DNA of 14,363 nucleotides. Origin: Nitrososphaerota archaeon. Lineage in GTDB: Archaea > Thermoproteota > Nitrososphaeria > Nitrososphaerales > Nitrosopumilaceae. Location of the stretch: assembly GCA_022565935.1 (NCBI GenBank), contig JADFJY010000019.1, positions 1 to 14,363 on the forward strand. Reading direction: 5' to 3'. Each line of letters begins with the position of its first letter. The stretch's first letter is position 1. The notes beneath the pieces were generated by a model. That model worked only from the letters and a program-made list of their open reading frames with translations, did not search any database and was not told where the DNA came from. Made by a program: the position numbers and the translations under genes. Of this stretch, positions 5,336 to 11,858 are shown piece by piece.

Positions 5336-6559
5336 TTACTCTTCTATTGGTTCTGAATCATCTAATTTAGCATCTACTGTAGATTCTACTGTTTTAACTT
5401 CAGGTGTTTCTGTAGGAGTTTCAATGACTTTTTCAACTTCAGGTGTTTCTGTAGGAGTTTCAACCTCTGGAGTTTCAATGACTTTTTCAACTTCAGGTGT
5501 TTCTGTAGGAGTTTCAACCTCTGGAGTTTCCACTTTGGATTCTTTTGTCTTTTTGGCAGTTATCTTTTTGATAGTCATTTTAGTCTTTTTCTCAGCTTCC
5601 TCAGGATCCATAACACCTGCTATACCTAGAGCAAAGAGTACTTCTTGTTCTGGATGATGAGGACTATCCACCATTCTAGCAATTCGTTTCTTACCTGATT
5701 TCTTAAAGTATATTCTATAGGTACTGGTATGTGCAACTACATTTCCACCAACTGGACGAGTTGGATCTCCAAAAAAGACATCAGGAGAAGACATAACTTG
5801 ATTAGTTGCAAGTGCAGCACAATCATATGTCTCTGCAATTCTTACCAATAAATGAACAAAGTGATTTAGTTTTTGTTGTCTAACTGCTAATGTTCCTCTT
5901 CCAAGATATTCAGCACGGAACAATCCAACTGCAGAGTCTACAACAAGTAGTTTGACATTGTTTTCCTCAATTACAGCGCCAGATTCTTCTAGAATCAATG
6001 TTTGATGTGCACTGTTATATGCACGAGCAACGATAATACGGTCTAGAACTTTATCTGGATCCATTCCATGGGCTTTAGCAATATCTACAATTCTTTCAGG
6101 TCTGAATGTATTTTCAGTGTCAATGTACAAAACACTACCATCTAGACCACCCTCTTCTTTTGGTTTCTGAACCATTACAGATAGTGTATGAGCAAATTGT
6201 GTTTTACCACAACCAAATTCTCCATAAACTTCTGTCAAGGCTTGGGTTTCAATACCACCATCAAACAAAGTATCAAGACAGTTTGTACCAGTTGTAATTT
6301 TACCAATATTTTGTCTGCGTTTGTAAATTTCACTTGCACTAACAAAGTCTTTGGAAAGTAATCCTCCTTCAACTAAATGTTGTCGGGCTTTATTGACAAT
6401 TTTTGCTGCAGTATCTTTTTCCATTCCAGTTATTTCTGCAATTTCAACTGGACCTCGAACTATAAGATCCATGATGTTGTGGATACCTGCATCTGACATT
6501 TTTCTTGTAGTTACAGGACCTACTCCTTCTAAACTATCTAATCTTAAATCTGCTACCAT
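5336..6559 (-). CDS. radA: DNA repair and recombination protein RadA (RecA/Rad51 family)
   Basis: RadA is the archaeal recombinase that forms ATP-dependent filaments on single-stranded DNA for strand exchange and repair. Residues 1-65 are the helix-hairpin-helix N-terminal domain (LEGVGPVTTRKM). The core carries Walker A GEFGCGKT (113-120), YIDTENTFRPER (145-156), Walker B LLVVDSA (204-210), the L1 region LGRGTLAVRQQKL, TNQVMSSPD (252-260, L2 start) and the GGNVVAHTSTYRI block (271-283). No intein interrupts it. The core ends near residue 320. A basic linker (about 323-343) and a tail of about 65 residues rich in Glu, Thr, Pro and Val follow, made largely of 18-residue repeats, which is longer than usual for archaeal RadA. 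The ATG lies 27 nt after a TATA box, with palindromes between, so a leaderless, possibly repressible transcript is likely. Confidence 0.96.
   Translation of the reverse strand: MVADLRLDSLEGVGPVTTRKMSDAGIHNIMDLIVRGPVEIAEITGMEKDTAAKIVNKARQHLVEGGLLSKDFVSASEIYKRRQNIGKITTGTNCLDTLFDGGIETQALTEVYGEFGCGKTQFAHTLSVMVQKPKEEGGLDGSVLYIDTENTFRPERIVDIAKAHGMDPDKVLDRIIVARAYNSAHQTLILEESGAVIEENNVKLLVVDSAVGLFRAEYLGRGTLAVRQQKLNHFVHLLVRIAETYDCAALATNQVMSSPDVFFGDPTRPVGGNVVAHTSTYRIYFKKSGKKRIARMVDSPHHPEQEVLFALGIAGVMDPEEAEKKTKMTIKKITAKKTKESKVETPEVETPTETPEVEKVIETPEVETPTETPEVEKVIETPTETPEVKTVESTVDAKLDDSEPIEE
5397..5530 (-). repeat. 54-bp tandem repeat coding for the RadA C-terminal tail
   Basis: A perfect 54-bp unit starting (on the plus strand) ACTTCAGGTGTTTCTGTAGG is present once in full at 5436-5489. 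It continues identically for 41 bp at 5490-5530 and occurs as a 39-bp copy lacking an internal 15 bp at 5397-5435. It encodes 18-residue blocks built on ETPEVETPTETPEVEKVI. DNA identity between copies, including third codon positions, indicates recent slippage or recombination. Confidence 0.9.
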
Positions 6560-6582
6560 ACCGTATGGTACGGTACTAGTAC
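6554..6582. promoter_or_regulatory. Nested palindromes between the radA TATA box and start codon
   Basis: Three overlapping symmetric sequences fill the space from the TATA box to codon 2: TACCATA-CCG-TATGGTA (6554-6570), CCGTA-TGG-TACGG (6561-6573) and the perfect palindrome GTACTAGTAC (6573-6582). A dimeric repressor bound here would cover the predicted transcription start. The symmetry is seen; the operator role is inferred. Confidence 0.45.
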
Positions 6583-6590
6583 TTTATAAG
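6582..6590 (-). promoter_or_regulatory. TATA box of radA
   Basis: CTTATAAAG on the minus strand contains a good TATAAA core centred 26-27 nt before the ATG at 6559. This places the transcription start on or beside the start codon, so the message is probably leaderless. Confidence 0.6.
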
Positions 6591-6595
6591 AGTGT

Positions 6596-6657
6596 TGTTT
6601 TAGGGCTCTGTCAAGATATGAGGACATTAGTCAAAATCTTGACAGAACCTGTTTTAG
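6596..6657. mobile_element. MITE-like element: 46 bp, 14-bp terminal inverted repeats, 8-bp target duplication
   Basis: The core 6604-6649 starts GGCTCTGTCAAGAT and ends with the inverse of GGTTCTGTCAAGAT, so 13 of 14 terminal positions match; the inner 11 bp (6607-6617 and 6636-6646) are perfect. It is flanked, with no gap, by identical 8-bp repeats TGTTTTAG at 6596-6603 and 6650-6657. Abutting 8-bp direct repeats plus terminal inverted repeats beginning GG are the marks of a transposed element. The 18-bp interior has no coding capacity. Ends beginning GG(T/C)TCTGT and an 8-bp duplication are reminiscent of IS6-family (IS240/IS257-type) elements, but that family link is inference. It may also act as a regulatory site or an RNA stem between S30e and radA. 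Confidence 0.65.
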
Positions 6658-6666
6658 CAAATGATC

Positions 6667-6694
6667 GTAAAATGATAAAATTTTAGTAAAAACG
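6667..6694 (-). terminator. U-rich terminator region after S30e
   Basis: Directly after the S30e TAG the minus strand reads TCGTTTTTACTAAAATTTTATCATTTTACG-like, with T5, T4 and T4 runs. It is a likely multi-tract archaeal terminator separating S30e from radA. Confidence 0.45.
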
Positions 6695-6695
6695 A

Positions 6696-6878
6696 CTATC
6701 GTCTCTTTCTTCTTTGGCCTGGTTTGTTTTGTCCTGGATATCTTCCAAGAACAAATCGCTTTTTGAAGTTGCTCTTGTTTCTGACACTAGAATTTGTACC
6801 TACAATTTTTCTTCCTTCTACCTTTGGAGTTTGTCCTCTTACTTTTCCTGCTTTTGTAATAGAACCGTGTGTTGCCAT
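6696..6878 (-). CDS. rps30e: Small ribosomal subunit protein eS30 (S30e)
   Basis: A 60-residue, very basic protein of the 30S subunit found in archaea and eukaryotes; in eukaryotes it is made as a fusion to a ubiquitin-like domain, which is absent here. It starts ATHGSITKAGKVRGQTPKV, the family signature (GS-L-KAGKVR-QTPKV), continues NKSNFKKRFVLGRYPGQNKPG and ends in RRKRR. Length matches archaeal S30e. The ATG at 6878 has a TATA-like sequence about 25 nt upstream. It stands as a single gene between the radical-SAM gene and radA. Confidence 0.92.
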   Translation of the reverse strand: MATHGSITKAGKVRGQTPKVEGRKIVGTNSSVRNKSNFKKRFVLGRYPGQNKPGQRRKRR

Positions 6879-6898
6879 GATAATAAATACGAATTAGT

Positions 6899-6908
6899 GA
6901 ATTTATGT
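6899..6908 (-). promoter_or_regulatory. Probable TATA box of S30e
   Basis: ACATAAATTC on the minus strand is centred 25-26 nt before the S30e ATG within a 40-bp gap, consistent with a leaderless transcript. Confidence 0.4.
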
Positions 6909-6918
6909 ATTTGTATGA

Positions 6919-8652
6919 CTACCAATATTTTGCTTTAATAATCTCAATTACTCGTTCATGTTCCTTACTCTTTCTACGTGCATATTTTTCCATTGCAGCA
7001 AGTGGAATACCACCAAGAGATCTTGCGAGTGCATTGAAGAATAATCTTCGAGGACCTTTTGCACCAGTTCTATTCATAAATTTTTTAATACCATATTTGA
7101 GATTATGTTGCCATGTCTTGTATAAAACACCTAGTTGTGCAGCAGTCATCTCATTACCAATGTTAAAGAAATCTGATTTTTCTAGTAATCCAATTGGAAC
7201 AAATGTTAGTGCAGTAGTAGTAAACATTGCGTCGGGTTGTTCATGTTCTAACTCACTGATTAAACGAATAGAGTCCCATGAGTCTTCAGGAGTTTCATCA
7301 TTATCAAGACCCATAATAAGTGTAAATGCTGGAATCCAATAGTTTTCGTTCATTGTCTTTACACCTTCTTTCACAACCCAATGCCATTCTTCTGGTTTAT
7401 ATGGTGCAAGTTTTCTATCTGCATATTTCTCAATTAATCTCAAACTTCCAGTTTCAAATCCAACTTGAACACCAATCAGATTATCAGGACTAGCTTTGAT
7501 AATTTTTGAAAGATTTGGGAGAAGTTTTTCATCAGCTATTGCTCCTGCCAATGTTCCATGTGTTGGATTTGTGTGCTCAACACCAGTGGACATGATTGCA
7601 GTAAATAATTCTTCAAGTGCTTCTCGGTTTGGCTCCATTCCCTTTGCAGTTCTTGGATCCATTCCATAAACAAAAATATCATCACTATGAATCCATGCAG
7701 ATTTAGCTCCACCTTTCTTCATGTTAACTTCAATTTCTTGTACGACTTTTTCTGGTGGATAGTATCTCAATGATCTTAATGTTACATCACAGAATTTACA
7801 TCCACGTCCGCATCCACGCATTACTTCAACCATTCCATGCATACTTGGTTCAATAATATTAGGAATTTCGTCTATGCTAGGTCTATCCCAGAAATTTACA
7901 AACCGTGCATGAATCTTTTTCCCGTTTCTTTCAAATTCCTTAATGTTTACTTTAAAGTCACTTCTCTTTCTGAAGGGATCCATATTGTCAAAGTCACCAT
8001 TAATCAAATAGTTAAAGAATCTTCCCGCATGTCCATCAATTTCTGGTGCAATTCCACCAAGTTCTCCCTCTAGTATAGCATAAATTCCAAATTCTTCAAT
8101 TTTCTCAGGATCATAGTTATACTGCCATGTTCCAGATGCACCAGAAATTACTTTTGCTTTACTTCCAGTTTTTGCTTTTGCAGCCTTTATTCTATAATGT
8201 AATTCAGTATTGTAAAATTCATCATAAGAGATTTGTTTTCTACCATAAGTAAACGTCATAGTTACGGGGCCCATTCCAAGAGGATCCATTTCATATGTTC
8301 CAATAACTTCTGTTTCAGGTCCAATGAACTGCTCAATATGATCAGGGTGAGCAACTACAACATCTTGTCTACTAAATCCATCTCGCAACAAACCAGCCTC
8401 TAATTTTCTTAATCCATATGGTGCATAATTTGCAACACCGTTTGTATGAGGAATATAATTACAAATAAAATCAAATAGAATTTTTGGGGTTACTTGGTTT
8501 CCAAGAATTTTGTACCAAAAGCTGTTTTTTTTCCTATGAGGATCTATAGCTGGTGCACATCCAAAAAATGTTGCCAAAGATAAACCCCTATATGGTGACA
8601 TCAGTGTACGATCAGCAGTTAAAACAATCTTTGGAGTTCCCATTACCTTCAC
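6919..8652 (-). CDS. Archaeal radical SAM protein of unsettled function
   Basis: A 577-residue protein with a radical-SAM core. The cluster motif is RGCGRGCKFCDVT, with C281, C285 and C288 in CxxxCxxC spacing. Later come IHSDDIFVYG (321-330) and GVQVGFETGSLRLIEKY (394-410), the GIExGS-type strand of B12-associated and Elp3-like radical-SAM enzymes. The N-terminal 270 residues resemble the alpha/beta region of B12-binding radical-SAM proteins (KIVLTADRTLMSPYRGL, DVVVAHPD, VIGTYEMDPLGMGPVT) but lack a DxHxxG cobalamin motif. The C-terminus (515-577) is basic and helical. Some archaeal relatives of this broad group act on tetraether lipids (GDGT ring or tetraether synthases); that is only one possibility. 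The GTG start at 8652 is given. An in-frame ATG at 8643 (MGTPKIVLTADRT) is equally good and nearer the expected N-terminus. It follows pyrK by 42 bp, possibly in one transcript. Confidence 0.8.
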   Translation of the reverse strand: MKVMGTPKIVLTADRTLMSPYRGLSLATFFGCAPAIDPHRKKNSFWYKILGNQVTPKILFDFICNYIPHTNGVANYAPYGLRKLEAGLLRDGFSRQDVVVAHPDHIEQFIGPETEVIGTYEMDPLGMGPVTMTFTYGRKQISYDEFYNTELHYRIKAAKAKTGSKAKVISGASGTWQYNYDPEKIEEFGIYAILEGELGGIAPEIDGHAGRFFNYLINGDFDNMDPFRKRSDFKVNIKEFERNGKKIHARFVNFWDRPSIDEIPNIIEPSMHGMVEVMRGCGRGCKFCDVTLRSLRYYPPEKVVQEIEVNMKKGGAKSAWIHSDDIFVYGMDPRTAKGMEPNREALEELFTAIMSTGVEHTNPTHGTLAGAIADEKLLPNLSKIIKASPDNLIGVQVGFETGSLRLIEKYADRKLAPYKPEEWHWVVKEGVKTMNENYWIPAFTLIMGLDNDETPEDSWDSIRLISELEHEQPDAMFTTTALTFVPIGLLEKSDFFNIGNEMTAAQLGVLYKTWQHNLKYGIKKFMNRTGAKGPRRLFFNALARSLGGIPLAAMEKYARRKSKEHERVIEIIKAKYW

Positions 8653-8694
8653 GAAATTAATTTTATGATTTAGTTTAAACCTTGCTGGTAAAAC

Positions 8695-9513
8695 TTAGTA
8701 GTTTTGTAAAATTCCAGCCTTGTTTCTATAAAAATATCCAAATTCCTTATTAGAGGTAAGATGTTGTCCATCAAAGATTGTTCCATCCTTGCAAACAAGA
8801 TCCTCACCAACACAACAACTACCACAAATTCCAACGCCACATTTCATCATTCGCTCAAGACTGGCTTGAACAAATATGCCTCTAGAATGAGCTGATTGGA
8901 CTGTTTTGTGCATCATAATCTCAGGACCGCAGACATACACAGCATCAAAACGGGTTTCATTGACAAGTTTTTCGACCAAATCAGTTACAAAACCTTTTTT
9001 GCCGTAACTTCCATCATCTGTGGAAATAATCACTTGATGGGGGTTGTTTTCCAAAAGACTGTTGGCTAAATCTTCAAAAAATACTTCGTCTTTTGATTTG
9101 GCGCCAATTAGAACAGTAACATTATCAGTAGATTTTACAAAAGTAAGTAATCGCATCATAGGAACAAGGCCAGTTCCACCACCAACTAACAAAAGTTTTC
9201 CTTCTTTTATATCAAAAGAGTTTCCATATGGACCACGAATTCCAATTTGTCCTCCAACTTTAATATTAAATAAACCAGTAGATGCAGGCCCATGTTTCCT
9301 TACAGTAAATGCAGCCTTTCCAGATTCTTTTGAAACCATGATACTCATTGGTAATTCATTTACTCCTGGAATCCAAACCATTGCAAATTGTCCGGGACGA
9401 ACATTTGACATTACGTCATCTGAAAAAATTAAAGTTCTAACAGTTGGCGTTTCATCGATTACTTTTTCAATTGTTACAATTATTGGATGATTATAATTTC
9501 TTTGCAATACCAA
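8695..9513 (-). CDS. pyrK: Dihydroorotate dehydrogenase electron-transfer subunit (PyrK-type)
   Basis: This FAD/2Fe-2S reductase passes electrons between class 1B dihydroorotate dehydrogenase and NAD(H). The 272 residues comprise an N-terminal ferredoxin-reductase FAD barrel (PGQFAMVWIPGVNELPMSIMV, 40-60), an NAD-binding domain (LLLVGGGTGLVPMM, 107-120; VYVCGPEIMM, 192-201) and the C-terminal iron-sulphur motif KCGVGICGSCCVG...VC (C225, C230, C233 or C234, C241). The order and spacing are those of PyrK. The usual Arg of the FAD motif RPxS is replaced in ELPMS. The start is TTG at 9513, with an AAGGA Shine-Dalgarno at 9519-9523, 5 nt upstream; a second TTG lies two codons on. It overlaps the end of pyrD by 23 nt, so the two subunits are translationally coupled. 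Confidence 0.92.
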   Translation of the reverse strand: MVLQRNYNHPIIVTIEKVIDETPTVRTLIFSDDVMSNVRPGQFAMVWIPGVNELPMSIMVSKESGKAAFTVRKHGPASTGLFNIKVGGQIGIRGPYGNSFDIKEGKLLLVGGGTGLVPMMRLLTFVKSTDNVTVLIGAKSKDEVFFEDLANSLLENNPHQVIISTDDGSYGKKGFVTDLVEKLVNETRFDAVYVCGPEIMMHKTVQSAHSRGIFVQASLERMMKCGVGICGSCCVGEDLVCKDGTIFDGQHLTSNKEFGYFYRNKAGILQNY

Positions 9514-10444
9514 CCATGTCCTTTATTTTTGAAAAACCATTTCTTTTCATGTATGAAATAATTCCATTATTGATATCATTAAAGATATCAACCCAATTAT
9601 CACCAATAGCACTGCCAATCTGTATTGCAGATGCACCAGCCAAGAAAAATTCAACTGCATCTTCCCATGTAGATATGCCACCGCAACCAATTATTGGAAT
9701 ATCATATTTTGAAGAAATCTCATAAACACATCTTAGCGCAATTGGTTTAATTGGAGTACCAGACAATCCACCAAATTTATTGCTTAGAATTGGACGTTTT
9801 GTTTCAACATCTATTGCCATAGCTCTAATAGTATTAATTGCAGTAATGGCATCAATCCCAGAATCAATTGCCGTACTAACAGTATTCAAATAATGAGTTG
9901 TACCCAAACCAACTTTTGCAATTACTGGAACATTAGTAGAATTTTTGACGGTAGTTACTATTTTTTTTACCAGTTCTGGATCATCTCCTACTTCTAAACC
10001 AACTTTAGCAACATGAGGACACGATAGATTTAGCTCATATGCTGTAACTTTACAATTTTCAAATTCTTTAATCATCATTTCAAATTCTTCAGGAATTGAA
10101 CCCACCAAACTAACTATTATTGGAACATCTTGATTGGATTCAATTATTTTAGCAAAATTTGGCGCTCCAGGATTTGATAGACCTACAGCATTAATCCAGC
10201 CATCACCTTTTACACTAAAGATAGTTGGATTTGGATATCCGTCCCAAGGTTCCTTGCTAAGAGATTTTGTCACCACAGCTCCTGCCCCAGAACGATATAA
10301 CCGATTAAACACATCCAATGATATTCCTAGTATTCCTGATGCCAGCATTACAGGTCTATCTAATTGAATTTGACCTATTGAAGTTGCAAGATGAGGTTCC
10401 ACCTTGATTAATGTACCTAGTTTCGAATATAACAGTTGATTCAT
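9491..10444 (-). CDS. pyrD: Dihydroorotate dehydrogenase, class 1B catalytic subunit
   Basis: An FMN enzyme of pyrimidine synthesis that oxidises dihydroorotate to orotate, working with the adjacent PyrK. The 317-residue TIM barrel shows MLASGILG (33-40), AVVTKSLS (56-63, K60 binding FMN/orotate), NAVGLSNPG (85-93), ELNLSCPHV (137-145) with the class 1 catalytic base as C142, VIAKVG (174-179), INTIRAM (203-209), GGLSGTPIKPIAL (225-237) and IIGCGGI (251-257). A Cys rather than Ser base and a pyrK partner make it class 1B, a soluble, NAD-linked type. The ATG at 10444 gives about 15 residues before the conserved part. GTG codon 15 (10402) is a possible shorter start. It is divergent from nop5 across 43 bp and begins the run toward pyrK and the radical-SAM gene. 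Confidence 0.94.
   Translation of the reverse strand: MNQLLYSKLGTLIKVEPHLATSIGQIQLDRPVMLASGILGISLDVFNRLYRSGAGAVVTKSLSKEPWDGYPNPTIFSVKGDGWINAVGLSNPGAPNFAKIIESNQDVPIIVSLVGSIPEEFEMMIKEFENCKVTAYELNLSCPHVAKVGLEVGDDPELVKKIVTTVKNSTNVPVIAKVGLGTTHYLNTVSTAIDSGIDAITAINTIRAMAIDVETKRPILSNKFGGLSGTPIKPIALRCVYEISSKYDIPIIGCGGISTWEDAVEFFLAGASAIQIGSAIGDNWVDIFNDINNGIISYMKRNGFSKIKDMVGIAKKL
9519..9523 (-). promoter_or_regulatory. Shine-Dalgarno site fixing the pyrK TTG start
   Basis: AAGGA on the minus strand, inside the end of pyrD, lies 5 nt before the TTG at 9513. The intervening ATG (9518-9516) is out of frame. This supports the long overlap and a non-ATG start. Confidence 0.55.
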
Positions 10445-10453
10445 AATTCTGGT

Positions 10454-10468
10454 ACCTTTTTTAAAGGT
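10454..10468. promoter_or_regulatory. Palindromic TATA region shared by pyrD and nop5
   Basis: ACCTTTTTTAAAGGT is an inverted repeat (6-bp arms, 3-nt centre) in the 43-bp divergent gap, preceded by GGTACC. On the plus strand it is centred 27 nt before the nop5 ATG (10488), an ideal leaderless spacing. On the minus strand it is only about 17 nt before the pyrD ATG, so pyrD would use either the ATCTAAATC stretch near 10473 or a downstream start. Confidence 0.45.
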
Positions 10469-10487
10469 GATTTAGATTGAACAATTC

Positions 10488-11858
10488 ATGTATTCTGTGA
10501 TTTTAACAGAATTGGGAATCTCAGTTTTCAATGACAAAAAATTTGAAAAGGCATTCCCTTTCTCAAATTCAGTAAAAGATTATCTTTCAGTGAAAAACAA
10601 AGAAGCAAAACTAAATGAGCTCATAGATTATCTAGCTACAATTCAAAGAGTGGTTACTGTTAGTGATGAATCATTACTTGTTATTTTAAAAAAATATTCA
10701 ATTGATTGTCAAATAATGAATGCCACAGATTTAGAGACAATACAAGTAACAAAACCACAAATTATTGTTGATTCTGGTTTTGCTTCTAACCTTCAAGATA
10801 CATTAGGAAAACTTAGAGAATTTGCTCTAGGGTTATCATCTTCAATAGTTACCGAAGTATCAGAAAGTCCAGATCTTCATATTATTCAAGCAATTAATTC
10901 ATTAGATGAAATTGACAAGATATCAAATGCATTAAGTTCAAGGCTTAGAGAATGGTATGGATTACATTTTCCAGAATTAGATAATATTATTGACAGCATT
11001 AATGGATATGCACAAATTGTAATTGCTGGGAAACGTGAATCATTAACAAAACAAGTTTTTGAAGAAGCTGGTTTTCCAGAAACAAAAGTAGAAATGTTAT
11101 CTTTAATTTCATCAAAAAGCAGAGGTGGTGATATCTCGGATGCTAATTTAGCAATAGTGCAATCAATTGCAAAACAAATTCTAGATTTTCATGATTTGCG
11201 TAAAAAACTTGAAGAACATGTAGAATCTGAAATGACATTAATTGCACCAAATCTTACAGCAATACTTGGTAGTGCAGTTGGTGCAAGAATTTTAGGAAGA
11301 GCTGGAAGTCTCAAAAGATTAGCATCACTTCCGGCTAGCACAATACAAGTTTTAGGAGCTGAAAAAGCATTGTTTAGATCATTAAAGACTGGTTCTCAAC
11401 CTCCAAAACATGGATTGTTATTCCAACATGCAATGGTTCATTCTGCTCCAAGATGGCAAAGAGGAAAAATTGCAAGAGCAGTTGCTGCAAAGGCAGTCAT
11501 TGCTGCAAGAGTTGACGTATACGGAGAGGGATTAAACCATACTTTGCTTGAAAAACTCAATATCAGAGTTGATGAAATAGGCAAGAAATATGAAAATCCG
11601 ACTGAAAAAGATATCAGAAAACCTCAATTGTTTAGACGAGATGATAGAGGTGGAAGAAGAGAAGATAGATTTGGAGAAGTTCCAAGAGGAGGAAGAAGAG
11701 AGTACAGAGATTCTAGATATTCAAGAGATGATAGAGGTGGAAGAAGAGAAGATGGAGGTTCTAGATATTCAAGAGATGATAGAGGTGGAAGAAGAGAAGA
11801 TGGAGAGTATAAAGGAAGAACAGATTCAAAAAAGAGAAATAAGTTTGGAAGAAGGTAA
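10488..11858 (+). CDS. nop5: Nop5 (Nop56/58 homologue), box C/D ribonucleoprotein core protein with RGG tail
   Basis: Nop5 bridges L7Ae-bound box C/D guide RNA and fibrillarin in the archaeal 2'-O-methylation RNP. Of 456 residues, about 1-110 form the fibrillarin-binding N-terminal domain, about 110-240 a coiled-coil for Nop5 dimerisation, and 250-345 the Nop domain, with APNLTAILGSAVGARILGRA (253-272), LPASTIQVLGAEKALFRSL (281-299) and the closing HSAPRWQRGKIARA (318-331). From about 380 a disordered tail of 76 residues follows, rich in Arg, Gly and Asp, with four RGG triplets (387, 400, 416 and 432) and a near-perfect 16-residue repeat (GGSRYSRDDRGGRRED). The ATG at 10488 is 27 nt from a TATA-like sequence. 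The fibrillarin gene follows in overlap, the classic archaeal pair. Confidence 0.95.
   Translation: MYSVILTELGISVFNDKKFEKAFPFSNSVKDYLSVKNKEAKLNELIDYLATIQRVVTVSDESLLVILKKYSIDCQIMNATDLETIQVTKPQIIVDSGFASNLQDTLGKLREFALGLSSSIVTEVSESPDLHIIQAINSLDEIDKISNALSSRLREWYGLHFPELDNIIDSINGYAQIVIAGKRESLTKQVFEEAGFPETKVEMLSLISSKSRGGDISDANLAIVQSIAKQILDFHDLRKKLEEHVESEMTLIAPNLTAILGSAVGARILGRAGSLKRLASLPASTIQVLGAEKALFRSLKTGSQPPKHGLLFQHAMVHSAPRWQRGKIARAVAAKAVIAARVDVYGEGLNHTLLEKLNIRVDEIGKKYENPTEKDIRKPQLFRRDDRGGRREDRFGEVPRGGRREYRDSRYSRDDRGGRREDGGSRYSRDDRGGRREDGEYKGRTDSKKRNKFGRR
11711..11805 (+). repeat. 48-bp tandem repeat in the Nop5 RGG tail
   Basis: The unit beginning TTCTAGATATTCAAGAGATG occupies 11711-11758 and is repeated at 11759-11805 with 47 of 48 bases before divergence. 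A degenerate earlier copy lies around 11636-11710. Copies agree at third positions, which indicates recent duplication. It encodes the Arg-Gly-Asp-rich tail. Confidence 0.9.

Noticed and set aside
5424..5657. Plus-strand open frame with Ser/Val/Gly repeats
   Set aside because: It is the reverse strand of the radA tail repeat; the repeated composition keeps the frame open. RadA is certain on the other strand.
6229..6240. Second match to the MITE end (TTCTGTCAAG) inside radA
   Set aside because: It encodes the conserved ALTEVYGEF before Walker A, has no inverted partner or direct repeats, and is a chance 10-base match.
6604..6649. Box C/D guide RNA in the S30e-radA gap
   Set aside because: ATGAGGA resembles box C with one mismatch, but no box D (CTGA) lies at the right distance, and the terminal-repeat plus target-duplication reading explains the sequence better.
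6905..7342. 145-residue plus-strand frame inside the radical-SAM gene
   Set aside because: Antisense of conserved coding sequence; composition rich in Ser, Leu and Ile, as expected for a shadow frame.
9044..9490. 148-residue plus-strand frame inside pyrK
   Set aside because: Antisense of the conserved FAD and NAD domains; no start signal or motif of its own.
11590..11844. Long Glu-rich N-terminal extension of fibrillarin
   Set aside because: It is the +1 frame of the nop5 tail; its Glu-rich repeats mirror the 48-bp nop5 repeat, and archaeal fibrillarins begin close to the KLATENLV block.
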